DNA of 37,561 nucleotides from Planctomycetota bacterium (GCA_016209605.1 JACQVS010000139.1:1-37561), one strand, 5' to 3'; shown: positions 8,395 to 17,124, numbered from the stretch's first letter. Notes: generated by a model not told the origin, from the sequence alone. Numbers and translations are program-made.

Positions 8395-9172
8395 GCTCCA
8401 CTCCGACACGGTTGATCCAGGTGAAGCGGCTGCGGGCGCGCTTCCTGACGGGGACGGGCGGCGGGGCCGAGGAGAGGAAGCGGACCGTGACCGTCGAGAA
8501 GGCGATCTGCTCGGAGAGCAGCTTCAGCTCCCCCTTCATCCTCTCGATCTCCTCGGTGAGCCGGCGGACCTCCTGCTCGATCTTGAGCGCATCCTCCACC
8601 TTATCCGCCCGCTCGAGGAGTGCCAGGAGGCGCTGGCGCGCCTTTTCCGCCGTTTCGATCCGCAGCGAGAGATCCATGAACTGCCGGGTGACGTCGAGAG
8701 CGTTGATCGACTGCTCGGTGATGATCCCCAGCGTCTTCAAATCGTCGAGGAGCTTCTTGAACTGCGCCGCCGGGACGCGTACCGTGAGGCTGGCGTTGTC
8801 GCGGCTCTGCAGGTACCCGCCCAGCGCCTCCGCCTTCTTCATGAAATTCTCCACCGCGTCCTCGAGGTTGGCGACCAGCAGGCCGAAGGTGGCGGTGTAA
8901 ACGATCAGCCGCTTACCGGCATCCGGTGCGCCGGCGGGCTGGGGAGCGGACTCGGCCGCAGTCGCTGGCTCCTTGCCGGAGCTGGTGAGGAGGGCGCCGC
9001 GCTGTTGTCCAGGAGCGGCTTCAGCGGTTTCGGCTTCGGCGCCACGAACTGCCCCTTCGCCAGCCTGCTCGAACAAGAACCTGTCCACTCCTTCCGGTTC
9101 GGGGACGGCCAGGCAGCCGGCGGCCAGCGACCAGGCCGCCAGAAGAAAGGCCGAAATCATTTTTGTGGCCAT
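8375..9172 (-). CDS. DUF4349-domain lipoprotein
   Basis: A 265-residue lipoprotein: signal peptide with lipobox 'WSLAAGC' (Cys 20), a low-complexity Ala/Glu/Pro linker to ~residue 85, then a DUF4349 domain. The domain signature is clear: 'KRLIVYTATFGLLVANLEDAVENFMKKAEALGGYL', 'LTVRVPAAQFKKLLDDLKTLG', then a long coiled coil at ~175-235 ('DLSLRIETAEKARQRLLALLE ... IERMKGELKLLSEQ') and 'STVTVRF'. Many DUF4349 proteins end in a membrane helix; this one instead ends in a short basic/hydrophilic tail, so it is held by lipid only. AAGGAG lies 8 nt before the ATG. First gene of a two-lipoprotein operon. Confidence 0.88.
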   Translation of the reverse strand: MATKMISAFLLAAWSLAAGCLAVPEPEGVDRFLFEQAGEGAVRGAEAETAEAAPGQQRGALLTSSGKEPATAAESAPQPAGAPDAGKRLIVYTATFGLLVANLEDAVENFMKKAEALGGYLQSRDNASLTVRVPAAQFKKLLDDLKTLGIITEQSINALDVTRQFMDLSLRIETAEKARQRLLALLERADKVEDALKIEQEVRRLTEEIERMKGELKLLSEQIAFSTVTVRFLSSAPPPVPVRKRARSRFTWINRVGVEHVLEDF

Positions 9173-9195
9173 ATCGAACTCTCCTTGAAATACCC

Positions 9196-9237
9196 GTGAC
9201 AGGCGCTATTCTGGCCCGCCAAAGGGGTGCCTGTCAC
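9196..9237. repeat. REP-like hairpin with GTGACAGGC/GCCTGTCAC arms
   Basis: Perfect 9-bp inverted arms at 9196-9204 and 9229-9237 enclose a 24-nt loop. It sits between the stop of the TPR gene and the start of the DUF4349 gene, both on the minus strand. The GTGACAGGCAC-type arm is a motif I associate with dispersed REP/RAYT-type repeats in environmental bacteria. It may also act as a terminator or mRNA 3' stabiliser for the TPR gene, although it has no clean U tract. Only one copy is visible here. Confidence 0.5.
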
Positions 9238-10205
9238 TAGTTTTTTCGCTCCTCCAGCCGGCTCTTCACCGAGCGGATGCGGCTGTAAAAGCGTTTGTCA
9301 TCCTGCACCTGCGCGCCGTAAACCGGCAACAGCTCCGCCAGGCGGCCGCAGCGCTTCGCCGCCGCCTCGAGGGCCGAGAGAAACTTGGCATCGCCGCGGT
9401 TCTCCCGAAAGATCTTGAGAAAGAGGTCCATGGCGAGGTCATAGGCCTGCAGGCGGTAGCAGATCCAACCCACCGAGCGGGCGGCGCGGGCCGACCAGCC
9501 GGCCTGGCGCTTCTGGATGAAATCCCGGACGGCCGTGCTCTCCCCGCGCTTGAGCAGCGCCTCCACGTATTGGGGAAGGAGGTCCTCCGGCACCTCCTCG
9601 CCGAGGCCGGTCAAGGAGCTTACCTCTTCGAGCAGCTCCTCCGGTTCGAGCAGCCGGGCTTTCAGTCGCAGCAGCTGGCTTTTGGCGAACTTGTCATCCG
9701 GCTCGACCTTCAAGAAGGCCTCGATGCACGAGAGCGCCCTGGCCCAGTCCTCCTTACGCTCGTACAGCCAGGCGAGGTCGAGCTGGCACCAGGGATTTCC
9801 CGGCGCCAGGGACTGCAGGATCCCCTCCGCCTCCTCGAATTTCCTCTGCTGGGTGAGCGTCTTGCCGAGGAGCCGGTAGTTTTTCGAGTGAGGAAAAAGG
9901 CGATGGCTCTCCCGCAGGTGGCGCTCCGCCGCCGCGTAATCCTTCTGGCGGTAGGCCAGCAGCCCCGCCAGGTACTGCACCCGCGCCGACCCCGGATGCA
10001 GCTCGAGGAGCTGGCCGGCGAGGCCCTTCGCCTCCGCGAGGCTGTCCGAGCGGATGAGGTACTCGAGCTCGAGGCCGCGAGTCTCGAGCGCCAGGGGCTC
10101 CTCCGTCTTGAGCCGCTCCAGGATGGCCTTGGCCCCATCGAGGTCCCGCTTTCCCAGGGCCTGGAGAAAATTTCTCCGCAGCACTGTTTTCAAATCTGGG
10201 GTCAT
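9237..10205 (-). CDS. TPR-repeat protein
   Basis: A 322-residue soluble protein made almost entirely of tetratricopeptide-like helical pairs. Recognisable units include 'SARVQYLAGLLAYRQKDYAAAERHLRESHRLFP', 'KNYRLLGKTLTQQRKFEEAEGILQSLAP', 'CQLDLAWLYERKEDWARALSCIEAFLKVEPDD' and 'ARSVGWICYRLQAYDLAMDLFLKIF'. There is no signal peptide or catalytic motif, so a scaffold or protein-interaction role is likely. It is divergent from the large ATPase-PglZ gene across 73 bp (10206-10278), which must hold both promoters. This may be chance, or it may pair a partner protein with the ATPase. Confidence 0.85.
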   Translation of the reverse strand: MTPDLKTVLRRNFLQALGKRDLDGAKAILERLKTEEPLALETRGLELEYLIRSDSLAEAKGLAGQLLELHPGSARVQYLAGLLAYRQKDYAAAERHLRESHRLFPHSKNYRLLGKTLTQQRKFEEAEGILQSLAPGNPWCQLDLAWLYERKEDWARALSCIEAFLKVEPDDKFAKSQLLRLKARLLEPEELLEEVSSLTGLGEEVPEDLLPQYVEALLKRGESTAVRDFIQKRQAGWSARAARSVGWICYRLQAYDLAMDLFLKIFRENRGDAKFLSALEAAAKRCGRLAELLPVYGAQVQDDKRFYSRIRSVKSRLEERKN

Positions 10206-10278
10206 GCTGTTATGATATTACTCCTTCACTTTTAATGATAAAGCTGCAGCGTCCATTGTATTCGTTTTCAGCTCTTCG
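10206..10278. promoter_or_regulatory. Divergent intergenic region (TPR protein / ATPase-PglZ fusion)
   Basis: This 73-bp AT-richer gap separates two divergent genes and must contain the start signals of both. It includes TATGATATTACT and TTTTAATGATAAAG segments that could serve as -10 elements. No clear Shine-Dalgarno precedes the ATG at 10279, so translation of the large gene may be weak or nearly leaderless. Exact promoters cannot be fixed by eye. Confidence 0.4.
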
Positions 10279-13200
10279 ATGAAGGAAACGGCGCCAACCG
10301 TCAAGGCCGGAAAAATCCTGCGGGACCTCGTGGAAGTGAGGCCGCATCCCACCGTCGTCCGCCTGGAGCACCTCCAGGCCGGAGACGCCGGCTGGATCAC
10401 CTCCACCTACCACCTGACGCGCGATGTCGAAAGCCACCTCCGCTCCCTGTGCCGCGCCCTCGCCATGCCCGCCGGCTGCGGCATTTTCATCATCGGGCAG
10501 TACGGCTCCGGCAAGTCCCACTTCCTTGCCTACGTGACGCAGAACCTGCGGGCGGGAAAGCTCCTTCCCGGAGGGCCCGAGGTCGAGGCGGTGTCGCTCC
10601 TCAACTTCCGAGCCAGCGCCGCCCTGGAGGACATCGTCGACCAGGCCCTCGGCCTGGCGGGGGGCGAAAGCGACCGCCGCCTGAAGTGGTCGAAGGCGGC
10701 CGAGCGGTTCCCCAGGGGCCTTCTCCTGGTCCTGGACGAGCTCTCCGAGTTCCTGCGGTCGAAGCCCGACCGGCAGTCGTTCAACGAGGACATCCGCTAC
10801 CTCCAGTTCCTGGGGGAGTGGACGCAGGGAGCGCGCTTCTGGATCCTGGCGGCGGTGCAGGAGCAGATCGAGCACGCCGGCGAGCTCGAACACGGCCTCT
10901 ACCGCAAGATCAAGGACCGCTACCCGCTGCGCTTCCTCCTGACGCCGGCGCACGTGAAGGACCTCTTGAGCGAGTCCATCCTGGTGAAGAAGGAAGGCTA
11001 TGAAGAGGCCGTGAAGAAGATCGCCGAGGAGGTCATCGAAGCCTTCCCCTCGCTGCCCATCAAGTTGGATGACCTCCGCGCCATTTATCCCCTCCACCCC
11101 GCCACCCTGGAGCTGCTCGAGGAGGTGCGCGACCAATTCTCCCAGGCGCGCGGCATCGTCGACTTCACCGTCACCCGGCTCGCCGGCAGCCCCGCGCGCG
11201 GCGTGGCGCCCTTCCTCGACCAGCCCTGGGGGAGCTTGCTCGCGCCCGACGCCATCGTCGAGCATTTCCAGGACCTCTTCGAGGTGCAGTCGGAGTTCCT
11301 GCCGCTGGCACAGCAGTTCCTGCCCTGGTACCGCCAGCACCTGGAGGAGCTCTTCCCGAACTCGAAGCAGCGGGAGCTCGCCTGGCGCCTGATCCGCCTG
11401 CTGATCCTGACTCACCTGTCGCCGGCGAGAAAAGGCCTGACCGCCCGCGAGGCCGCCTGCTGGCTGCTCCACCGCGCCACCCGCCTCGATCCGGAGAAGA
11501 ACCTCGAGGTCATCGACCGGCTGCTCAAGCAGCTCGCGGAGAAAGGCCGCTTCATCGCCCAGGTGAACGATCTCTTCCGCGTCCATCTGGAAGATGATGG
11601 AGACACGGTCATCGAGCGGCACTTGAAGCGGGAGCTGGCGGAGCTGCGCGAGCTGCGCGAACAGATTTTCGAAATCCTGGCGCCGCTCCTCGCGGAGAGC
11701 GACTTCAATCCCTTCCAGCTCTCCCGGGATGACTGGCAGAGCCGCATCTTCCGCTGGAACTTCCACGACCGCGCTTACCATGTCTACCTCGGCAACGGCG
11801 AGCCGCCCCTCCAGAAGGGCCTGGCGGTGTGCCTCCGGCTCCCCTGGGGCGAGAGCGGCGCCGCCCCGGGGGCATACACCGTGCGCCCGGCCCCCCTGCA
11901 GGCGGGGGATGAGCTCATCGAGCTCGCCGCCCTGATGCGCCTTCGCGAGCGGCGCTGGGGCGGCGACCTGGAGCGGCGGCTCGAGGCCCGCATCGCCGAG
12001 CGCTCGAAGCTGTTCGCCGCCCAGGTCAAGAACGCTTACCTCTCCGCCACGGTGGTCAGCCCCGGCGGCTCCCCGGAGACGCCGCCGTACCGCAATCCCG
12101 CGCTCAAGTTCCAGGGCTGGCTGGACATCCTGGTCGAGTGGATCCTGCGGCGCACTTACCCCGCCTTCGAGCGCTTCGCCCCGACGCACGGGCCGCTGCC
12201 CCTGGAGGCCTACCGGCAGCTCCTGCGCTTCGTCTCCGAGCACGACCTCGGCGAGCCGGAGGCGCCGGAGCCGGTGAAGGTCATCCGCGAAGCCTACCTC
12301 GTCCCCATGGGCCTCCTCCAGCGCCAGGGTAGGGAGTATGTCTTTCCGAGGGATCCGGAAAAGAACGAGCTGGTGAAGCTCCTCCTGCCGCTCCTCGACA
12401 GCCAGCCGGCCCCCAAGGTGGTCTACGAGCATCTGGCCAACCCCATCTACGGCCTGGTGGAGGACCAGGTCTCGCTGCTCCTCATCTCCCTTCTCATCCT
12501 GGGGGAGATCGATCTCGTCAAGGACCGCAAGTCGTACCGCACCCACTTCGAGATCCTGCCCAACCCCATCCAGTACGACAAGATCGTCCCCGGCAGCGCG
12601 CTGCGCCTGGAGCAGCTCGTCGAGCTGGAGAAGCTGCTCGATGGCCTGCAAGTCCGCGCTCCCCGGCAGTGGACCGTCCTAGCCCAGCGGCGCTGCGCCC
12701 AGAAGCTGCGCGAGGTGGGCAAGGAGCGCTGCGCCCCCCTCCAGGCCGCCATCCTCAAGCTCGAGAGCCTGGGCCAGGGCGGGGAACTGGCCGCCAAGCT
12801 GCGCCAGGTGGTCTCCTGGTGGGCCGCTCTCGACAAGGGAGAGAACGAGCTGCAGGGGCTGCAGCAGTTCCTCTACGAGATCGGCACCAGCGGCCGCTTC
12901 CTCTCGACGCTCGCCGAGATCTCGGACCTGCCCGGGAAAGTGGAGCGCCTCCTCGCCGAGGTCGACCGCTTCCGCCATCTCTGGAGCCACCCCGGCCTGG
13001 CGCGCTTCCCCGACGCGGAGTTCCGGCAGCGCCTCGAGCTGCTGGGGCCGCCGCCCCGCCTCGACCAGATCGAGTTGCTCGAGCAGTGGCTGAAGCAGAG
13101 CCAGCAGCTTTATGGGGCCTACAAGGAAGCCTACCGAAGGCGCCATCAAGAGTGGTGGTCATCCTGCTCCTCCCACCCCATCTGGAAATGGCAGCCCCTC

Positions 13201-14601
13201 AACCTCATGGCCAGCCGCCATCTCGGCCTGGAGCAGCATCTCAAGAAAATGGACGTCCTCCGCGAGCGGGCCTTCAGCCGGCGCTGCCGCGGCCTCGTCA
13301 ACCTCGACTTCCAGCCGGCCTGCACCTGCGAATTCGATGGCCAGTCCTCGCCCCTGCGCGATGACCTCCTCCTCTTCGACCGGCTCCGCGAAGAGCTGCA
13401 AAGCGCCACGATCCACTTCTTCCAGCAGGACACGGTCCGGGAGCGGGTGCGGCGCTGGGTTGACGAGGGGCTCGAGGTCAACCCCGCCACGCTTTCTTAC
13501 CTGGAAGGCCGCGAGCTCCTCCCGGAAGTGAAGAGCCTCGACCTCTTCGACCGCTACCTGGCGGGCATGGAGCTGATCAAGGAAGTCGAGGCCGAGGAGG
13601 TCATCGGCCTCCTCGGCGAGGGGACCTGGGACAAGCGGGAAGCCCTGGCGGCCCTGGAGGCGTTCTTGAGCCGCTTCGGCGGCAGCCGCCTGCGCTTCAA
13701 GAAGCCGGCCCCGGAAAGCTCGAGCCCGATCGCGAGCTGGTGCCTCGAGCAGGCGCTCAGGTTCGGGGTGCCGCTCCCCAAGGGATTGAGCGCCCGGGAC
13801 CACCGCGACGCCTTCCAGGCCCTGCGGCCGGAGTGGGTCAGCGCCGGCTCCCTGGAGCGCCTGGAAGAACTGGGCTTGAGCGATCCGGCCCTGGACCAGA
13901 TCGCCGGCTGGTTGATCGAGGGCCGGATCCCGGGGATTCCGGCCAGGGCGGCCTCGCCCCTCGTGTCGGCGGTTCTAGAGATCCTCGAGGCGCGGGATCC
14001 CGAGACCCCGGAAGAGCTGGCCGGGCTCGCGGAGCGGCTCTACCGCCAGCACCAGCGCCTCCTGCGCGCGGCTCGAGCGCCCTGGCTGGGCCGGCTGGAA
14101 AGGCTGGCCGCTCAAGCTCCCCGGACCGCCAGCGACGACCTGGTCGCGGCACTGGCGCGGCATCCGAACGTCCCGTGGCTCATCCTCGACTGCCTGGGCC
14201 TGCCGCTCCTCGGCATGCTGCGAGAGCATTTAGAGTCCTTCCTGCCGCACTGGCGCCTCGCGTCTCTTGAGTTCGCCAGGGTTTCTCCGCAGACCACGAC
14301 CGACGCCTGCTACCGCCAGCTCCTCGAGGCCGGCTTCAACCAGCCGATCGAGAAGATCAACTGCCTCGACGCCCTGCTGCACCAGCGCTTCGTGCCCTTC
14401 GAGGACCTCTGCCGCCTCGGCGCGGCGGAGCTGGGGCTGGCGATGAAGAGGGTCCTGTCCCGCCTCGATCCCGGCCGCCCCCTCCTCCTCTTCGCCGACC
14501 ACGGCTTCCGCATCGGCCCCGACGGCGGCTCCTTCCAGCACGGCGGGCCGTCGGCCCTCGAGCGCCTCGTGCCGGTGCTGCGCCTTGAGCCGGGGCGGTG
14601 A
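10279..14601 (+). CDS. Giant P-loop ATPase (DUF6079/BrxC/PglY-like) fused to a C-terminal PglZ-like domain
   Basis: A 1440-residue cytoplasmic protein. Residues ~8-60 ('LRDLVEVRPHPTVVRLEHL', 'YHLTRDVESHLRSLCRAL') and P-loop GQYGSGKSH (73-81) resemble DUF6079 and BREX BrxC/PglY ATPases. Walker B is 'LLLVLDELSEFL' with D153-E154. A long helical middle (~200-1290) includes 'ERVRRWVDEGLEVNP'. The C-terminus (~1296-1440) looks like PglZ, of the alkaline-phosphatase superfamily. It has an early Asp in 'LILDCLGLPLLGML' (D1304), 'LLLFADHGFR' (D1407, H1408) and 'QHGGPSALERLVP' (H1421, E1428). In BREX systems these are separate proteins; here one chain carries both, with no methyltransferase alongside. 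The role is inferred to be anti-phage defence or a related ATP-driven process; neither ATPase nor phosphatase activity is shown. Its 3' end is duplicated downstream. Confidence 0.8.
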   Translation: MKETAPTVKAGKILRDLVEVRPHPTVVRLEHLQAGDAGWITSTYHLTRDVESHLRSLCRALAMPAGCGIFIIGQYGSGKSHFLAYVTQNLRAGKLLPGGPEVEAVSLLNFRASAALEDIVDQALGLAGGESDRRLKWSKAAERFPRGLLLVLDELSEFLRSKPDRQSFNEDIRYLQFLGEWTQGARFWILAAVQEQIEHAGELEHGLYRKIKDRYPLRFLLTPAHVKDLLSESILVKKEGYEEAVKKIAEEVIEAFPSLPIKLDDLRAIYPLHPATLELLEEVRDQFSQARGIVDFTVTRLAGSPARGVAPFLDQPWGSLLAPDAIVEHFQDLFEVQSEFLPLAQQFLPWYRQHLEELFPNSKQRELAWRLIRLLILTHLSPARKGLTAREAACWLLHRATRLDPEKNLEVIDRLLKQLAEKGRFIAQVNDLFRVHLEDDGDTVIERHLKRELAELRELREQIFEILAPLLAESDFNPFQLSRDDWQSRIFRWNFHDRAYHVYLGNGEPPLQKGLAVCLRLPWGESGAAPGAYTVRPAPLQAGDELIELAALMRLRERRWGGDLERRLEARIAERSKLFAAQVKNAYLSATVVSPGGSPETPPYRNPALKFQGWLDILVEWILRRTYPAFERFAPTHGPLPLEAYRQLLRFVSEHDLGEPEAPEPVKVIREAYLVPMGLLQRQGREYVFPRDPEKNELVKLLLPLLDSQPAPKVVYEHLANPIYGLVEDQVSLLLISLLILGEIDLVKDRKSYRTHFEILPNPIQYDKIVPGSALRLEQLVELEKLLDGLQVRAPRQWTVLAQRRCAQKLREVGKERCAPLQAAILKLESLGQGGELAAKLRQVVSWWAALDKGENELQGLQQFLYEIGTSGRFLSTLAEISDLPGKVERLLAEVDRFRHLWSHPGLARFPDAEFRQRLELLGPPPRLDQIELLEQWLKQSQQLYGAYKEAYRRRHQEWWSSCSSHPIWKWQPLNLMASRHLGLEQHLKKMDVLRERAFSRRCRGLVNLDFQPACTCEFDGQSSPLRDDLLLFDRLREELQSATIHFFQQDTVRERVRRWVDEGLEVNPATLSYLEGRELLPEVKSLDLFDRYLAGMELIKEVEAEEVIGLLGEGTWDKREALAALEAFLSRFGGSRLRFKKPAPESSSPIASWCLEQALRFGVPLPKGLSARDHRDAFQALRPEWVSAGSLERLEELGLSDPALDQIAGWLIEGRIPGIPARAASPLVSAVLEILEARDPETPEELAGLAERLYRQHQRLLRAARAPWLGRLERLAAQAPRTASDDLVAALARHPNVPWLILDCLGLPLLGMLREHLESFLPHWRLASLEFARVSPQTTTDACYRQLLEAGFNQPIEKINCLDALLHQRFVPFEDLCRLGAAELGLAMKRVLSRLDPGRPLLLFADHGFRIGPDGGSFQHGGPSALERLVPVLRLEPGR

Positions 14602-14712
14602 AGCCGCAGGGATCGACCTCATCGGAGCCGGATGCGCCAAAACCCTCGAGTTCCTCCGAGCCCTTCCGACCCCTTGATGGCGCGGTCAGCGTGTGGCGAG
14701 AGTTCCTATGAT
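14328..14712 (+). repeat. 3' duplication, copy A (end of ATPase-PglZ gene plus flank)
   Basis: The last 274 bp of the large gene (14328-14601) match 17209-17482 with 11 mismatches and no gaps (about 96%). Of these, 5 are silent and 6 change residues. Weaker similarity continues past the stop to about 14712, with a gap of ~25 bp near 14660 relative to copy B. In copy A the terminator-like hairpin is degraded (only GACC/GGTC arms remain), whereas copy B keeps a perfect 8-bp stem. This copy belongs to the intact gene. Confidence 0.9.
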
Positions 14713-14713
14713 T
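14701..14713. repeat. 13-bp direct repeat AGTTCCTATGATT, left copy
   Basis: The 13-mer recurs exactly at 17125-17137. The two copies bracket the DUF4058/nucleotidyltransferase island plus the IS110 stub. An exact 13-bp match at these two positions is unlikely by chance. It may be an attachment-type repeat, a long target duplication, or a scar of homologous recombination. Confidence 0.6.
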
Positions 14714-14820
14714 CATTAGGCATTGGCGAAGACACCAAATAAGTTTATAATCAATGGAAGTCCTGGAATTGTCCTGATTTTAAAAGTGCCGTTATCCAGT
14801 GCTAATAAGGAATTCAATTT

Positions 14821-15615
14821 ATGCCCTCTCCATTTCCTGGGATGGATCCCTTTCTTGAAGGGTCTGAATGGACGAGCTTTCACACGGAACTCAGTTCCGA
14901 GATCGCTCGTCAGCTCGCACCCAAGCTACGCCCAAAGTACGTGGCCCGGACCACACGGCGATTCGTGACAGAGACACCGGATGACGTCGTCATCACGACT
15001 GGCGATCTCTACCCTGACGTGAGTGTCATTCAGTCGCAACCTTCTAACGCCGTGAAAACCGCAGGCACTGTGGCGATGGCGCCCCCCCCCCTGCAACTTG
15101 CGACGGTCATACCGGCACGTGTGCCGCACATCACGGTTGAAATCCGCGATACGGCGAACCGTACCTTGGTGACCGCGATCGAAATTCTCTCGCCTGCCAA
15201 CAAGCGCGGCGATGGCTACCGGGAGTATATTGAGAAGAGGCAGCGCTTGCTGTATAGCCCTGCTCATTTGGTGGAAATAGATTTATTGCGCCTTGGCCAG
15301 CGCGTCCCCATGCAGCAAGCGCTGCCCTCTGCGCCGTATTTTGTGTTTCTGAGCCGAGCTGGAAAGCGCCCAGTAGTGGACGTATGGGCGATCCAGTTGA
15401 ATATGCGCTTGCCCGCCGTGCCGGTTCCATTGCTGGCGGGTGATCCAGACGTCATCCTTGATCTACAGACTGCTCTGGATGCGGTGTATGACGCGCTGAG
15501 TTATGATCTGTCAGTTGATTACTCCCGGCCCCCGGAAGTCGCGCTCAAAGGTGAATTCGGGGCCTGGGCCACCGAACGTCTGAAAGCCGCCGGTAAAATC
15601 CCCCCCCATTCCTGA
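14821..15615 (+). CDS. DUF4058 family protein
   Basis: A 264-residue soluble protein with the diagnostic DUF4058 start 'MPSPFPGMDPFLEG..W..FH'. It continues with 'RPKYVARTTRRFV', 'DVSVIQ', 'VEIRDTANRTLVTAIEILSPANKRGDGYREYIEKRQRLL' and 'HLVEIDLLRLG'. The EILSP..K....Y..KR core recalls PD-(D/E)xK-like nuclease folds, and DUF4058 genes occur in multiple copies in cyanobacteria and planctomycetes. No enzymatic activity is established. AAGGA lies 9 nt before the ATG. It is convergent with the nucleotidyltransferase pair and lies inside the island bracketed by the ATPase-PglZ duplication, with less GC-biased codon use than its neighbours, consistent with transfer. Confidence 0.9.
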   Translation: MPSPFPGMDPFLEGSEWTSFHTELSSEIARQLAPKLRPKYVARTTRRFVTETPDDVVITTGDLYPDVSVIQSQPSNAVKTAGTVAMAPPPLQLATVIPARVPHITVEIRDTANRTLVTAIEILSPANKRGDGYREYIEKRQRLLYSPAHLVEIDLLRLGQRVPMQQALPSAPYFVFLSRAGKRPVVDVWAIQLNMRLPAVPVPLLAGDPDVILDLQTALDAVYDALSYDLSVDYSRPPEVALKGEFGAWATERLKAAGKIPPHS

Positions 15616-15653
15616 CCGGAATGGAATTATCGCCAAGAGCTCCTTCGGACTTC

Positions 15654-15857
15654 TTACCTCCAGCCGTTTTCGATCCCGCCATTGAGCTCTGGCGGCCAGA
15701 CCGCGAGGTCGTCGGGCGTGTTGAAGCTCTCGTGGATCCACGTCAACTCCGCTTCTCGCTCCGCGCGGGGCAGGCGCGCCCAGGCCGCTTGTTCCTCGCC
15801 GAGCGTACGAGCAAGATGCTCGTAATAGTCTTCGGGATACTCCAGCTTCGGATTCAT
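15654..15857 (-). CDS. Small acidic protein, partner of the nucleotidyltransferase-like gene
   Basis: A 67-residue acidic protein ('MNPKLEYPEDYYEHLARTL', 'RAEREAELTWIHESFNTPDDLAVWPPE') with no recognised domain. Its ATG overlaps the stop of the upstream gene in ATGA (15854-15857), so the two are translationally coupled. Such tight coupling of a larger enzyme-like protein with a small one is typical of toxin-antitoxin or two-component defence modules, but here the small gene is second. The function is unknown. Confidence 0.65.
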   Translation of the reverse strand: MNPKLEYPEDYYEHLARTLGEEQAAWARLPRAEREAELTWIHESFNTPDDLAVWPPELNGGIENGWR

Positions 15858-16798
15858 GGGAGGACCTCCGCTAGCGGCGGCTGTACCTTGGCCATCTTTT
15901 CTGCGGTAGAGTCAGCACGCACCACTGCTCGACGCAAGGCGCGTTCGTAAAGCGCCTCGCGTCCAACTGCGCCGATGGGATCGCGCTCGAGACCGAATCG
16001 GGCCGCGGCCTGGCAGAGGCGCTCGTGTTGCGCGCGGCAAGGCTCTGACGTCGGCCACTCAAAGCCCTCGTCAGCACGCCATATGCGGTAGAACTGCTTC
16101 CACGCGGATTCATACAGGCGATATCGCTCCTGGTTAACGGTCTCCCAGACGGTGCGTTCGAGCCGCAGCCAGGCGTGCAACGCGTCGAGATCAGGAGTCG
16201 AAGGCAGCAGGCGGAGGAGAGGCCGTCGTTGGGAAGCTGCCTCTTGAGTCTTGGTGGGCGCCTGCCCCCAGAATTCGCGAAGCAGGCGCGCATCCTGGAT
16301 GTGGAGCAAAGCTTGCTCTGGAGCGAGTTGGCGCAATTGCAGCCCAAGCCCATCAACAATAGGCCAGTCGCGCTCGCGGTCGGTGCGCTTCATCTGCGCC
16401 ACCATGTGACGGGAGGCGAACGCGGCGTTTTCAGGTCCCGTCTCCACCCTGGCGACACGCGGCGGCTTGCAGAAGAGATCCACGTGATGTTCAGGGGAAT
16501 CCGCGCGGTCCCATAGGGAGAAATGACTCGTCCAGCCGTGGGCCATGTAATCGGCTTCGAGCGGCACGCCAAAAACGACGCGGTAGGAAACTCGCCATGG
16601 TGGCATCTCGTGCTCGAGATCCCCCAGCAGGTCGCGGAACCGTGGCAAGTCATTCAGATCGATGACCAAGTCGGAGTCCTTGGTGGTCTGCTGGAGGCCG
16701 TAGAAAACGCAAGCCATCCCAGACGTGATGGCGTAGCCCACCCGAGCCTGGCTGAGCCGCGCGGCAAAGACCTTCAGGAACTCAAGCGGTGTACTCAT
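15854..16798 (-). CDS. Nucleotidyltransferase-like protein (AbiEii/DUF6036-type core)
   Basis: A 314-residue soluble protein. Residues ~20-50, 'RVGYAITSGMACVFYGLQQTTKDSDLVIDL', carry the nucleotidyltransferase signature: a small-residue helix start (usually GG or GS), then T-K-D-x-D with the paired acidic residues that bind metal. 'EHHVDLFCKPP' near residue 125 may supply the third acidic residue, and 'RHMVAQMKRTDRERDWPIVDGLG' follows as in stand-alone AbiEii-like enzymes. The C-terminal half is helical with no named domain. It is the first gene of a two-gene unit with the 67-residue protein and lies in the island downstream of the ATPase-PglZ gene. Family members include toxins that modify tRNA or proteins; the target here is unknown. 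Confidence 0.75.
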   Translation of the reverse strand: MSTPLEFLKVFAARLSQARVGYAITSGMACVFYGLQQTTKDSDLVIDLNDLPRFRDLLGDLEHEMPPWRVSYRVVFGVPLEADYMAHGWTSHFSLWDRADSPEHHVDLFCKPPRVARVETGPENAAFASRHMVAQMKRTDRERDWPIVDGLGLQLRQLAPEQALLHIQDARLLREFWGQAPTKTQEAASQRRPLLRLLPSTPDLDALHAWLRLERTVWETVNQERYRLYESAWKQFYRIWRADEGFEWPTSEPCRAQHERLCQAAARFGLERDPIGAVGREALYERALRRAVVRADSTAEKMAKVQPPLAEVLP

Positions 16799-16968
16799 GG
16801 AGGTGTTCTTGACTCCAATCGCTCTGGCTAGAGGACGCTACTCACTCGAACTACGACGTTCGAGGAGGTACAAAGTAAATGATAGACACAATGGTTGGAC
16901 CAGCGCTCTCAAGTTCTAGGCTATATTTTCGGGATCGTGAATTTTACCCACGAAGTTAAGAGCCAATT

Positions 16969-17021
16969 GAGGAGGTCGGTCCATGAAGAAAAGCATACGC
17001 TAGGTCGGTTTAGATGTCCAC
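16969..17021 (+). pseudogene. IS110-family transposase, 5' stub
   Basis: After a strong GAGGAGG ribosome site (16969-16975), the ATG at 16983 opens 'MKKSIR*VGLDVH'. This matches the start of IS110-type transposases (MKK.IRYVGLDVHK), with the Tyr codon changed to TAG at 17001-17003. The similarity ends at ~17021 and the remaining ~400 codons are missing. It is a truncated insertion-sequence remnant that lies between the nucleotidyltransferase pair and the duplicated PglZ fragment. The rest of 16799-17208 holds no gene I can support. Confidence 0.6.
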
Positions 17022-17124
17022 TTTTGGGAATGATGAGCATGCCCCTTCGGGGGCAGAGTCTTGACCGAAAGGCCCCTTCGGAGTAGGCTGCCAGCAAGAA
17101 TGTGCTGAAGTGATCCGGCACGAA

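Noticed and set aside
10210..12651. 813-residue open frame antisense to the ATPase-PglZ gene
   Set aside because: It arises from the codon bias of the opposite strand in high-GC DNA; it has no family pattern and the sense frame has clear motifs.
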